This document shows positions 6,281 to 13,230 of a stretch of 47,224 nt of DNA, one piece after another (position 1 is the stretch's first letter; each line of letters opens with the position of its first letter). A program made the translations under genes and the position numbers. The notes below the pieces were generated by a model. It was not told where the DNA came from and searched no databases. It saw only the letters and a program-made list of their open reading frames with translations. The stretch is from a virus, in IMG/VR virus record IMGVR_UViG_3300027872_000011, positions 1-47,224 of that record; one strand, given 5' to 3'.

Positions 6281-7617
6281 CACCCCACCTCCCAAGGCTT
6301 CCGCCCCGACTTCGCATCCGCCGACCTCTGCTCCGGCGTCGTTGATTTCATGTACTCCGACTTGCGAAGGGACTCGGCGCGAAGCTCATCGTCGGACTTG
6401 ACGCGGGGCTGCACCGTCGACCTGGCCAGCTCCATATCCTTGCGAAACACCCGCTCGGATCGCTGCCGGTCGAGTGATTCCGACAGGGCCTGCGAAGCCC
6501 TCTCGATCTCGATGGGAGGGCTAGTCGGGTCGGGTCGCGGCTGCTTGAGGACGCAGGTCCCAACGCCCGGCTCGACGGTCTTCAGCCCGGACCCGACGAG
6601 CTCCGCGATGGTCGGCTCCGGAGTCACCCCATGCCGCCGGTCATACTCCGCCTGCTGCTCCAGCGGACTCAGCTCCCGCACCGGCTCAGCATCCGCCTGC
6701 GCCCGCCTGGGTAGCGTGTCCTCGCCCCGAGCCCGTCGCAGGTAGACGGCGTTTCGCTCGTCCTCCAGCCAGCCCAGCACGCGCTCCAGCGAGTGTGGTG
6801 CCCACAGCGCGGAGCCGGTCCACCAAACCCACGTCTCGATCTTCCGCTCGGCCGCATCCCAGTTGAGCTCGATCGCCGCCATGAATCGCTCCTCGATGGC
6901 CTCCAGGCTCGGGTAGAGCCCGGACTCGACGACCCGCTCCAGTGCCCGGACGATGGCCTCGACGGCGATGTCGATGGCCTGGACCGTCCCTCGCTTGGGG
7001 CGAACGCATCGTGGGTGCTCGGAGTAGCGCTGGCGCTCGTACTCGTCGATGCGAATTGCGATCGGCCTGAGTGCTGGGTCGCGCTTCGGTCGTCCGGACA
7101 GCGTCGTGATTGGTCGGGTGTCCATCTCGACCTTGACTCCTGGCAGACCAGACTGGCGCGGCCTCCGCGACATTTGGGCCGAGCTGCTCTGATCTGAATT
7201 TAGGTTCTCTTGTTTTAACTTAGATGTAGGAAAGTCGCATGTAGGTCGCATCTGAGTCGCATGTAGGTCGCATGTAGGTCGCATCTGAGTCGCAAAACCT
7301 GACGCCGAGACCAGCGCCACGCGGTACCCGGGCAGCTCTCGACCGCCTGAATCCGGGACCGTCGAGGCCTCGATCCAGCCGCCGGAGCGGAGTCGCCCGA
7401 GCGCCCTGTAATATTGCGATTTGGAGACGCCGAGCTTCGCGCACAGCCACTCCCGCGCAATCCAGACGGCGCCCCGACCAGGCTCGATGATGTGTTCTGC
7501 GCCCCAGGCCTGCATGAGTCGGAGCATCCGGAGAGCGGAGCAGTCACGACCGAGGAGGGTCAGGTCAGCGCAGGGGGTGGACAGTAGGAGGGGAGTGGCG
7601 TACGATGCTGATTGCAT
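6280..7617 (-). CDS. Winged-helix replication initiator-like protein
   Basis: 445 residues. Residues about 30-102 read as a winged helix: VWIAREWLCAKLGVSKSQYY, then RALGRLRSGGWIEAS, then a wing ending GYRVALVS. A hydrophilic linker with an 11-residue tandem repeat (ATQMRPTCDLH) follows. It is encoded by six 11-bp DNA repeats with an adjacent AT-rich tract, the arrangement of a lambda O-type initiator with its origin inside the gene. The C-terminal half has a Trp-rich helical segment (IETWVWWTGSALW) and a long charged tail. I see no polymerase, primase or helicase motif. It is the first gene of the minus operon. I infer origin binding; a transcriptional regulator is the alternative. No clear Shine-Dalgarno sequence precedes the ATG. 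Confidence 0.62.
   Translation of the reverse strand: MQSASYATPLLLSTPCADLTLLGRDCSALRMLRLMQAWGAEHIIEPGRGAVWIAREWLCAKLGVSKSQYYRALGRLRSGGWIEASTVPDSGGRELPGYRVALVSASGFATQMRPTCDLHATQMRPTCDFPTSKLKQENLNSDQSSSAQMSRRPRQSGLPGVKVEMDTRPITTLSGRPKRDPALRPIAIRIDEYERQRYSEHPRCVRPKRGTVQAIDIAVEAIVRALERVVESGLYPSLEAIEERFMAAIELNWDAAERKIETWVWWTGSALWAPHSLERVLGWLEDERNAVYLRRARGEDTLPRRAQADAEPVRELSPLEQQAEYDRRHGVTPEPTIAELVGSGLKTVEPGVGTCVLKQPRPDPTSPPIEIERASQALSESLDRQRSERVFRKDMELARSTVQPRVKSDDELRAESLRKSEYMKSTTPEQRSADAKSGRKPWEVG
7191..7299. other. Candidate replication origin: 11-bp iterons plus AT-rich tract
   Basis: Six consecutive units begin at 7234, 7245, 7256, 7267, 7278 and 7289, exactly 11 bp apart, each starting GTCGCA. 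The first five continue as GTCGCATGTAG or GTCGCATCTGA; the sixth is degenerate. A degenerate seventh unit may precede at 7223. Next to them, 7191-7233 holds 30 A/T of 43 bases in a GC-rich genome. An 11-bp period is one helical turn, so bound proteins would stack on one face. The whole lies inside the putative initiator gene, as in lambda ori within O. Confidence 0.62.
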
Positions 7618-7831
7618 TCGATGGTGTTCTGAGCCCGCGCGAACGGGGTTGGAGGATGGGGCCCGGGGGAGAAATCCCGCCGGGCTTCGTCTTGCATGGT
7701 ACCTGAAGGTCGGAGCCTGCGCTAGTCGTCGCTCGTCGCCGCGAGAATGGCGTCACTCTGACCACGGTCGCGCAGGATGAGACGCTCATGGGTTGCGCTC
7801 CGTCTAACGTGGGTGCACATTGCTTGGCGAG
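7618..7831. promoter_or_regulatory. Divergent intergenic region between minus and plus operons
   Basis: These 214 bases lie between the initiator gene (leftward) and the first plus-strand gene (rightward), so they should contain divergent promoters. No convincing -35/-10 pair stands out. A strong hairpin lies at 7661-7685 (about 10 bp with one bulged G and a GAAA tetraloop). It has no T-run, so it is more likely a leader structure than a terminator. Confidence 0.4.
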
Positions 7832-8065
7832 ATGAGAGTCATCGCCGGGCACACAAAGGGACTTCTGATTGGGACGCTATCGCGGGAGGATTCGGCCGTG
7901 TGGGCTGGACCCAAGACGCCGGATGGCCGCGATCTGGATGAGGTGAGGAAGCGCAATCGTCAGGAGATGCGCCGGAAGCTGAGGGCGAGGAGCTGCGCGG
8001 AGGGCCACATCATGGCGTCGGAGCGGCATGGCGGGTGCATGCTGGACATCATCGAGATTGACTGA
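7832..8065 (+). CDS. Small basic protein with possible Cys/His zinc site
   Basis: 77 residues from the ATG at 7832 (a TTG four codons upstream is also in frame). The centre is strongly basic (RKRNRQEMRRKLRARS), followed by C-x3-H-x6-H-x2-C (CAEGHIMASERHGGC), which could bind zinc. Not recognised. First gene of the rightward accessory block; a nucleic-acid-binding early regulator is possible but unproven. Confidence 0.5.
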   Translation: MRVIAGHTKGLLIGTLSREDSAVWAGPKTPDGRDLDEVRKRNRQEMRRKLRARSCAEGHIMASERHGGCMLDIIEID

Positions 8066-8079
8066 GCGACTGTGCTCAG

Positions 8080-8109
8080 CCAGCCCCGTCCGCGTAGAGC
8101 GTTCGGGGC
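8080..8109 (+). promoter_or_regulatory. Repeated pre-start hairpin, copy 1
   Basis: The outer stem GCCCCG/CGGGGC with an inner CGC/GCG forms a hairpin ending 9 bases before the GTG of the 8119 gene. It is identical over 30 bases to 8562-8591. Another small hairpin (CTGAGC/GCTCAG, 8062-8079) overlaps the preceding stop codon. There is no T-run, so it is not a typical terminator. Confidence 0.6.
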
Positions 8110-8118
8110 CAAAAGATT

Positions 8119-8556
8119 GTGAGCAACAGAAGCATATTGCAAACGTACGAGGCTTGGCGCGATGCCGAGTTTTCCGCAGCTAACATGACACAGGCGGCTG
8201 GCGGGTGCGGCGACCTAGCCGCTAATCTCGCTAGTTGCGAATCCGAGGCCGCCGATTCTCTGCTCACGGACCTTCGAGAGCAAGTACAGAGGGACCTGGG
8301 TGCGAATTGGGAGGCGCCGTGTGGCCGCACTATACAGCCCGCCGGGGCCCCGCGGCCGTCCGTGGCCAAGGTTACGGTCTACACGGGCACGGGGCGTGTA
8401 GTCTGGCATGTCGACGGGGAGTTGGCATTCGTCGGGGGCGGACCCGAGGGTGAATGGGAGCACCAGAATGGGTGGACTGACCAGGACCTCACGGGAATGT
8501 CCGAATGGCCCTCCGAGAGCTCGGATGGAACTACAACGTTCCGGCGTCCCGAATAG
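8119..8556 (+). CDS. Hypothetical protein, 145 aa
   Basis: Starts with GTG, 9 bases after a conserved hairpin; no Shine-Dalgarno sequence other than the G-run in the hairpin arm. The N-terminal half is helical with two Cys. The C-terminal half looks beta-rich with Gly and Trp (VWHVDGELAFVGGG). No family recognised. It is one of three consecutive unknown genes that share the same pre-start hairpin, so the three are probably co-regulated. Confidence 0.5.
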   Translation: MSNRSILQTYEAWRDAEFSAANMTQAAGGCGDLAANLASCESEAADSLLTDLREQVQRDLGANWEAPCGRTIQPAGAPRPSVAKVTVYTGTGRVVWHVDGELAFVGGGPEGEWEHQNGWTDQDLTGMSEWPSESSDGTTTFRRPE

Positions 8557-8561
8557 CCTAC

Positions 8562-8591
8562 CCAGCCCCGTCCGCGTAGAGCGTTCGGGGC
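8562..8591 (+). promoter_or_regulatory. Repeated pre-start hairpin, copy 2
   Basis: Identical over 30 bases to 8080-8109. It ends 12 bases before the ATG of the 8604 gene. Confidence 0.6.
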
Positions 8592-8603
8592 TTGGGGTCG
8601 TAG

Positions 8604-9104
8604 ATGGGCACCTTTTACGACGTCGATGGTGGGTTCGGGGAAATGGACCAGGTAGAGCTAGATAGGACTGCTCTGTCCGGCAGGGCGCTAGACAGCATTG
8701 GCTACGGCTATGCTTGCACGGGCTACCCTGCGCCCCGACATGGGTACGAGATCGTCTGGACCAACCGCCAGGGCATGGGCAACCACGGCACCGCCTACTT
8801 GCGGGGACTCACACCCCGTACCAAGCGCCTGGTCTGGCTGGGCAAGCGTGCTCGGGTGATGCGTCAGCACGGCTGCACAGAGGCGATGGCGGCGGCCATA
8901 CTGCGGGCGAAGTCCGGGACCGAGCGCCCGGTCGTCGACCTGGCTCTCCGCACCTGCCACGATGGGGCTTGGGCCACGTACCCCGGAGTGGGTGGTGGTG
9001 TCTGGCGCTGGGCCGAGCGTGAGTGCTTCGACGCAGAGGGTCTGAGTGCCCCAAGACTGGACCGGGCCTGCACCATCGCCGGGGCACTCCGGGCTGTCAT
9101 CTAG
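8604..9104 (+). CDS. Hypothetical protein, 166 aa
   Basis: Not recognised. The N-terminus is acidic (MGTFYDVDGG). The middle is basic and helical (RTKRLVWLGKRARVMRQHG), followed by a small-residue helix (TEAMAAAILRAKSG). The end is Gly/Trp-rich. The middle could bind nucleic acid. It lies in the three-gene accessory block whose starts each follow a conserved hairpin. Confidence 0.5.
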   Translation: MGTFYDVDGGFGEMDQVELDRTALSGRALDSIGYGYACTGYPAPRHGYEIVWTNRQGMGNHGTAYLRGLTPRTKRLVWLGKRARVMRQHGCTEAMAAAILRAKSGTERPVVDLALRTCHDGAWATYPGVGGGVWRWAERECFDAEGLSAPRLDRACTIAGALRAVI

Positions 9105-9152
9105 CCCGGGCACGCCCCGCACGGCCCAATCCCGTCACCGTCACCGGCACAC

Positions 9153-9181
9153 AGCCCCGCACGAGCAGTCGTGTCGGGGCT
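9153..9181 (+). promoter_or_regulatory. Repeated pre-start hairpin, variant copy 3
   Basis: Same outer stem (AGCCCCG/CGGGGCT) as the two copies upstream but with a different, longer inner stem (CACGA/TCGTG, loop GCAG). It ends 8 bases before the GTG of the 9190 gene. The changed interior still pairs, which supports a selected RNA structure. Confidence 0.58.
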
Positions 9182-9189
9182 AAAGCGGT

Positions 9190-9498
9190 GTGAGCGATTC
9201 AATCGGACACGAAACAATCGGCCAACCCGACGAGACAATCACCGGCGCCAGCGAGCAAGAGATTGCCGCCTCGATAGCCCGTGCGATCGACGCACTATCG
9301 GAGGTCGCCCAATACCTGCCCATCGACACGGCGGTTATGAGCAGGCTGCGAGCGAGCCTCCATGGAGCGTGGCTCCAGCTGCTCGAGGACGTCGGGGTGT
9401 GCAACGACGACGACCTGCTAGACGAGGGTGAGTCCGGCGAGGGTTGGGCCTCGGCCTCGGCGGACGGGACGACCCTGGTCACCGAGCTATCCGAATAG
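9190..9498 (+). CDS. Acidic hypothetical protein, 102 aa
   Basis: GTG start just after the third hairpin. An N-terminal helix (EQEIAASIARAIDALSEVAQYL) and a second helix are followed by a very acidic tail (DDDLLDEGESGEG). It is small and acidic, as DNA mimics or inhibitor proteins often are, but there is no specific match. Its 3' end overlaps the end of the opposing winged-helix gene by 12 bases. Confidence 0.48.
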   Translation: MSDSIGHETIGQPDETITGASEQEIAASIARAIDALSEVAQYLPIDTAVMSRLRASLHGAWLQLLEDVGVCNDDDLLDEGESGEGWASASADGTTLVTELSE

Positions 9499-9978
9499 CG
9501 GGGCCCATCGTTTGGCAGCAGCCCAGGCGCGCGAGCCAATTCGGCGCTTTGGGTGGGCGGCATCGTAGCGGGTGCCGTCAGCGCGCAGAGTCAGGGCGAA
9601 GCCGAGCGCGAAAGTTCGAAGCGGGTCGCGTGCCAGTCTGGTCGGGCGCGATATTGTGACTAGGTAGTTGAGCTTTTCGAGGGCGGTGATGTGGCGTCGG
9701 ATGGTGTTCTCGGCGCAGCCACCGGGGACTCTCAACCCATCGCAGACTAGTGGCACGAACCCATCTTTGTCGGCGAAGGCGTAGCAGACCATAAGGGTGT
9801 GCCGCACACTGGTGAGTAGACCGTCGTCGGCGATGGCCTGGAAAGGTACGTTGACCGAGTTCGGGAGCTCACGTAACATCACCGATGGTGCTAGCACATC
9901 CGTGTGTGTTACACCAATAGGTGCCAGGGGCCGGGCATTGGCGTTGCTCGACCCCTGGCGGGTGACGCCGGGGGCCAC
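9487..9978 (-). CDS. Winged-helix DNA-binding protein
   Basis: 163 residues from the GTG at 9978, or 130 from the ATG at 9879. The core reads as a replication- or regulator-type winged helix: DGLLTSVRHTLMVCYAFADK, then a recognition-helix-like AENTIRRHITALEKLNYLVT, then a basic tail. It is the only minus-strand gene inside the rightward accessory block, a position typical of a transcriptional switch. The short gap to the divergent gene at 10026 holds back-to-back -10-like boxes. With the later start, palindromes at 9880-9897 would form an upstream operator. Target unknown. Confidence 0.6.
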   Translation of the reverse strand: MAPGVTRQGSSNANARPLAPIGVTHTDVLAPSVMLRELPNSVNVPFQAIADDGLLTSVRHTLMVCYAFADKDGFVPLVCDGLRVPGGCAENTIRRHITALEKLNYLVTISRPTRLARDPLRTFALGFALTLRADGTRYDAAHPKRRIGSRAWAAAKRWAPLFG

Positions 9979-10025
9979 TCAAGCGGCGTCGCGGCATAGT
10001 ATCACGGCGAGTAGAGCGCAGTCAT
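9979..10025. promoter_or_regulatory. Candidate divergent overlapping promoters
   Basis: The 47-bp gap contains TAGTAT at 9996-10001 on the plus strand, overlapped by a minus-strand TACTAT. Each is a plausible -10 box for the genes at 10026 (plus) and 9978 (minus). No clear -35 boxes are seen. Confidence 0.35.
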
Positions 10026-10532
10026 ATGCATGAGAAAAAGAAGTACGGAGCCGCGCTGCCTGGCATGGGTCGGGGCGAGAGTTATCGAGATCGACACCGT
10101 AGGGTGCTTCACGTCCGGGAGGTGGAGCCGCAGGGGTCACCGGCTGATGAGTTGGTGAGGCTCGTGGACGAGGGCTACCCGACGCCTGACGCCTGCCCCC
10201 GCACGGAGACTCGCATCATCAGGATGTTCGAGGCTGCGATGGGCGTGTTCGTTGGCAGGGGCTGGGACGACATCGGAGTCTGGCGGGCAGCGACGGAGAT
10301 GACTCTCGTCGAGGCTCCGACTATGGCGACTGCGTCGATCCTGGTCTCCATGGTCAATGAGGCTGATGCGCAGGCGTTGATGGCCAATGGGATGCGCCCG
10401 AAGTACCGGGGCAGGCTGTGGGTCATGGGCCGCGTGACCGATCTGGGGGCCAGCTATGACGCCGCATTCCCCGGTCTCAATGTCCATAATTGGCAATCGC
10501 GCTTGCGCCAGTCTAACGCGGGTGGTAAATGA
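10026..10532 (+). CDS. Hypothetical protein upstream of ERF, 168 aa
   Basis: Not recognised. Basic N-terminus (MHEKKKYG, then RDRHRRVLHVRE), followed by a helical domain (RTETRIIRMFEAAMGVFVG) and a Trp-containing end. The stop overlaps the ATG of the ERF gene (ATGA), so the two are probably translated together and may act together in recombination or replication. Confidence 0.58.
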   Translation: MHEKKKYGAALPGMGRGESYRDRHRRVLHVREVEPQGSPADELVRLVDEGYPTPDACPRTETRIIRMFEAAMGVFVGRGWDDIGVWRAATEMTLVEAPTMATASILVSMVNEADAQALMANGMRPKYRGRLWVMGRVTDLGASYDAAFPGLNVHNWQSRLRQSNAGGK

Positions 10533-11470
10533 CGATGGTGGATGAGTTGGATGAATCCGAAGTTGGACCTGAGGTCATAGTGAGAAACCCGATCGACTGG
10601 CGAGGGCTCGACCCTAGGCTGGCAGCCGCATTGGTTCAGGCCTCGTGCAGCGTGGAGACGGTGGCCAAGGACGCCAAGTCAGGCGAGGGGTACAAGTACG
10701 CAACAACTGCCGCTGTCGTGGCAGCAGCGAGGGCTGCTATGACGGTCGGCAAAATCGCAATGCCACTGGTCAGCTATGAGGTGCGAGACCGATGGTTGCA
10801 TGGGGTGTTCATTCTCATCCATGAGTCGGGTGCGGCGAGCCCCGACATCCATGCTTCGATTCCGCTCGCCACCATTCGCGATCCGGTCAAGGCGGTTGGC
10901 GCGACACTGAGCTACCTGCGAAAGTACCTGACGGCTGCGGTCGTGGGCGTCAGCTGGGACGACCCTGCCGAGGACGTCGACGCGGGCAGGTCAGGCGGAC
11001 AGCAGCAGCGACCACCTCAGAGGCAGCAGTCGAGGCCGTCCCCTCAGCGACAGGCACAGCAACCCAGGCCCGATACGACGAAGACTGCGGGTTCAGTGGA
11101 GCTGTCTCCGGCCATGGAGGCCAAGAAGATGGCGCGCGGGTTCTGGTCTAGGCTCGTCGCTCAGGGCGCGGCCAAGGGCTCGATCATAGAGATCGCCACG
11201 GGTGCGAAGGGGCTTGTCGCTGACGACCTACTGACGTCGCAGTATTACGCCATCAGCTTGCTAGGCAGGGCATCGGTGCTCGCGGTGCAGAAGGACCTGG
11301 AGTTGCCGACTGCAAGTCACGGAGCATTCCTGTCCTTCATGGCGGAACACACGGACTTCACTCCGACGTGGGCCAATGGCGTGATCACGCCGGCTGGAGC
11401 GGAAGCAGACGCAAAATTCCCCGTCGAGAAGTCTGAGCTCGAAGGCCCGCCGGCCGGTAATTCTCGGTAA
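10529..11470 (+). CDS. erf: ERF-family single-strand annealing protein
   Basis: 313 residues. The ERF domain covers about residues 30-150: GYKYATTAAVVAAARAA, then a beta strand pair (VFILIHESGA), and the hallmark KAVGATLSYLRKYLTAAVVG followed by DDPAEDVD. ERF proteins bind ssDNA and promote annealing-type recombination, often circularising or repairing phage DNA. A Gln/Pro/Arg-rich linker at about 157-185 separates a C-terminal domain, a common two-part plan in the family. No companion exonuclease or SSB is recognised nearby. Confidence 0.82.
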   Translation: MTMVDELDESEVGPEVIVRNPIDWRGLDPRLAAALVQASCSVETVAKDAKSGEGYKYATTAAVVAAARAAMTVGKIAMPLVSYEVRDRWLHGVFILIHESGAASPDIHASIPLATIRDPVKAVGATLSYLRKYLTAAVVGVSWDDPAEDVDAGRSGGQQQRPPQRQQSRPSPQRQAQQPRPDTTKTAGSVELSPAMEAKKMARGFWSRLVAQGAAKGSIIEIATGAKGLVADDLLTSQYYAISLLGRASVLAVQKDLELPTASHGAFLSFMAEHTDFTPTWANGVITPAGAEADAKFPVEKSELEGPPAGNSR

Positions 11471-11547
11471 TATCCCGGTTGGCACGCGCTCCCGTGAAAG
11501 ATTACACTGTGTCTGGCACACGATGTGCTCAGCCTGACCAGGGAAAC

Positions 11548-11712
11548 ATGGGAGTCAACGCCATCATCAACGTGCTGCTGAGGCAGAGTGGCAGCACTAT
11601 GTGGATCGCAATGGGACTGGTGATTTGTACGCTCGCGTGGCTGCGAGCCAATCCAGATTGCCCTGAGGCCCAGACCGCTGCCGATACTGGCAGCTCAGAC
11701 ACTGCCATGTAG
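11548..11712 (+). CDS. Small single-span membrane protein
   Basis: 54 residues from the ATG at 11548, with a GGGA ribosome site 4-5 bases upstream. One hydrophobic segment (MWIAMGLVICTLAWL) is followed by an outside-type tail ending in ADTGSSDTAM. LVIC is not a proper lipobox, so a signal anchor is more likely than a lipoprotein. It is the last gene before a terminator. It could be a holin or spanin-like part, but no enzyme is alongside. Confidence 0.5.
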   Translation: MGVNAIINVLLRQSGSTMWIAMGLVICTLAWLRANPDCPEAQTAADTGSSDTAM

Positions 11713-11735
11713 GCAGCTCACGGGGTCACTCACTG

Positions 11736-11761
11736 AGGCCGGGGAAGTCCCGGCCTTTTTC
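11736..11761 (+). terminator. Rho-independent terminator
   Basis: The 8-bp stem AGGCCGGG/CCCGGCCT with loop GAAGT is followed directly by a run of T. It closes the ERF transcription unit. Confidence 0.85.
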
Positions 11762-11980
11762 ATTGGTTGTAGGTGGGCCCGGGATTGCTCCCGGACCCGA
11801 GACTCGCCTGACCTAGGGAGTCACGCCACGCACCGGCTCAGTGGTGCGCGTCGATGCGAGAGGGTACCACCCGAAGGGCAGTCGGCCATGCTGCGCAGAT
11901 CACGTCGGTCGGGTGAGAGTTGAGCGCCTACTAACATTAGCGGTTGATGGATGGCCGTAGGTGTTGCACTAAATAGGTAG
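11762..11980 (+). other. Non-coding gap after terminator
   Basis: Some 220 bases without a supported gene. A second hairpin lies at 11775-11798 (9 bp with one mismatch, loop ATTGCT) with no T-run. The final 40 bases are AT-richer, with TTGATG near 11944 and TAAATA near 11970, which may be a weak promoter for the next gene. Nothing firmer is visible. Confidence 0.4.
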
Positions 11981-12259
11981 ATGAATGCAGCTATCAAGTT
12001 TACCCCGCGCTCCACGCTGTGCCCTGGACAGCCGACCGTCGATGAGATGGAGCGAGAGATTGCGCGGCGCCGGGCAGTGTGGTCAGCGCGTGCTCAGTTT
12101 TCGAAGTTCTATGCGATAGGGAAGGGATGGCCGATGAACCCGGCTTGGCTGTCGAGGGAGCAGGTCGACGAGATTCACGAGCACCCGCAGCATGTTGACC
12201 CTATGGGCTGTGCTGGCGATGAGCGGTTGTTCGAGCTTGGGGTGTATGATGACCAGTGA
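11981..12259 (+). CDS. Hypothetical protein, 92 aa
   Basis: The ATG follows GGTAG. The sequence has a basic helix (EMEREIARRRAVWSARAQFSKFY) and a His-rich segment (EIHEHPQHVD). No family recognised. First gene of the second accessory block; the next gene starts 28 bases downstream with its own Shine-Dalgarno sequence. Confidence 0.55.
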   Translation: MNAAIKFTPRSTLCPGQPTVDEMEREIARRRAVWSARAQFSKFYAIGKGWPMNPAWLSREQVDEIHEHPQHVDPMGCAGDERLFELGVYDDQ

Positions 12260-12287
12260 GAGGGGTCGGACAAGGAGGCTGCGGATA

Positions 12288-12446
12288 ATGGACAAGTGGG
12301 AACTAATGATGCGCAAGAGGGTCATCAGTGTTGCTGTGTCCCTAGGCTGGGAGAATTCTAGAAAGCTCGGCGTGGAGTTCGAGTCAGACGCTGCACTGGA
12401 CTACCTTGACGATGAGGTGCTTGCGCCTCAGAGGAGTGCATGGTGA
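12288..12446 (+). CDS. Small hypothetical protein, 52 aa
   Basis: The start at 12288 is decided by an AAGGAGG Shine-Dalgarno sequence 9 bases upstream; a longer in-frame reading from 12192 would overlap the preceding gene. Short amphipathic protein (MDKWELMMRKRVISVAVSLG, then an acidic end). Function unknown. Confidence 0.55.
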   Translation: MDKWELMMRKRVISVAVSLGWENSRKLGVEFESDAALDYLDDEVLAPQRSAW

Positions 12447-12577
12447 ACAGTGAGATCGAGGCCGTGATTGTGCGGGTGCTGGAGTTGGATGAGGCTGCGG
12501 CTGAGAAGGAGCGAGACGCAGCGCTGGCCGAAGTTCTGCAGCTCAAGCGCGAAATCGCTGAAGAGATGGGGTGTTGA
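12440..12577 (+). CDS. Small coiled-coil protein, 45 aa
   Basis: The ATG at 12440 (or GTG at 12443) overlaps the previous stop, with GAGGAG just upstream. It is almost entirely one charged helix (LELDEAAAEKERDAALAEVL). A 22-base stretch (12506-12527) is repeated with one mismatch at 12742-12763 in the following coiled-coil gene, so the two are related by duplication. Confidence 0.5.
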   Translation: MVNSEIEAVIVRVLELDEAAAEKERDAALAEVLQLKREIAEEMGC

Positions 12578-12579
12578 CC

Positions 12580-12972
12580 ATGATTGACAAAAAAACACTA
12601 GAGCGATGGCGCATGCACGCAGACAACGACGCGCAGGCGGTCTGCGAGAACGCATGTGAGTCCGTGCCAGCCCTACTCGACGAGGTCGATCGGTTGCGTG
12701 AAGGATGGAGAGCATCAGTCACTTGCGCCTGTGAGCTTCGCAAGGAGCGAGACTCAGCGCTGGAGAAGGTGGCGGGACTTGAGGGCCGACTGAAGCAGGT
12801 CGAGTGCGCTCTGCAGCACATTCTAAACGAGAGTGATGCAAGGTCGAAGTTCGAGTGGAGGCATTGTAAGTTGTACCGCAAGCCGTACGAGTCTCCTGAC
12901 ATCAGCAATCATCGCCTCGGGCTGACTGTTACGGTGCCCGAATCGGAGGTGGATTTTAGTGATTGGCTATAG
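12580..12972 (+). CDS. Coiled-coil hypothetical protein, 130 aa
   Basis: The ATG at 12580 follows a GGGG ribosome site and begins 2 bases after the previous stop. Central coiled coil (ELRKERDSALEKVAGLEGRL) with three to four Cys near the N-terminus and a C-terminal non-helical part. Similar coiled-coil-plus-sensor proteins are common phage accessory genes, but I cannot assign a role. Confidence 0.58.
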   Translation: MIDKKTLERWRMHADNDAQAVCENACESVPALLDEVDRLREGWRASVTCACELRKERDSALEKVAGLEGRLKQVECALQHILNESDARSKFEWRHCKLYRKPYESPDISNHRLGLTVTVPESEVDFSDWL

Positions 12973-12996
12973 CATCGGCAGCAAGGATGGCGGGGC

Positions 12997-13230
12997 GTGA
13001 GCGGCTGGAGCGACTACGAGCACTGGCGCAACAAGACCAAGGGCGCCAAGCAAATCGTGATGGGGCACTCGGTCCTCATCAGCATCGTCACCAGCAGCGG
13101 ACGACCCTGGAGTCTCGACGAGTACATCGGCGCGATGCGCAGGGAGTATCGGCACGCGGGCGTGGATTGCCCCGTTGACATCTGCAGGGGTTACGTGAAA
13201 GAGGTGGTGGATAGTGCCTATATTAGATGA
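12997..13230 (+). CDS. Hypothetical protein upstream of helicase loader, 77 aa
   Basis: GTG start; the 3' end overlaps the loader start by 17 bases. Compact protein with a basic helix (DYEHWRNKTKGAKQ), a beta-like SVLISIVTSSG, and a helix with Cys (VDCPVDICRGYVKEVV). The overlap suggests coupling to the loader. It may be a small DNA-binding replication partner, but this is inference. Confidence 0.5.
   Translation: MSGWSDYEHWRNKTKGAKQIVMGHSVLISIVTSSGRPWSLDEYIGAMRREYRHAGVDCPVDICRGYVKEVVDSAYIR

Noticed and set aside
7234-7299. CRISPR array or host-derived repeat
   Set aside because: The units are directly adjacent 11-mers without spacers and are translated within a gene; iterons fit better.
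7661-7685. Strong hairpin read as a terminator
   Set aside because: No T-run follows on either strand, and it lies in a divergent promoter region, so a leader structure is more likely.
7565-7852. Minus-strand reading upstream of the initiator
   Set aside because: It overlaps both the initiator start and the divergent intergenic region, is Pro/Ser/Arg-rich, and has no ribosome site or coupling. Treated as chance.
11599-11712. Lipoprotein call for the small membrane protein
   Set aside because: The Cys-preceding residues L-V-I do not fit a lipobox, which needs Gly, Ala or Ser directly before Cys.
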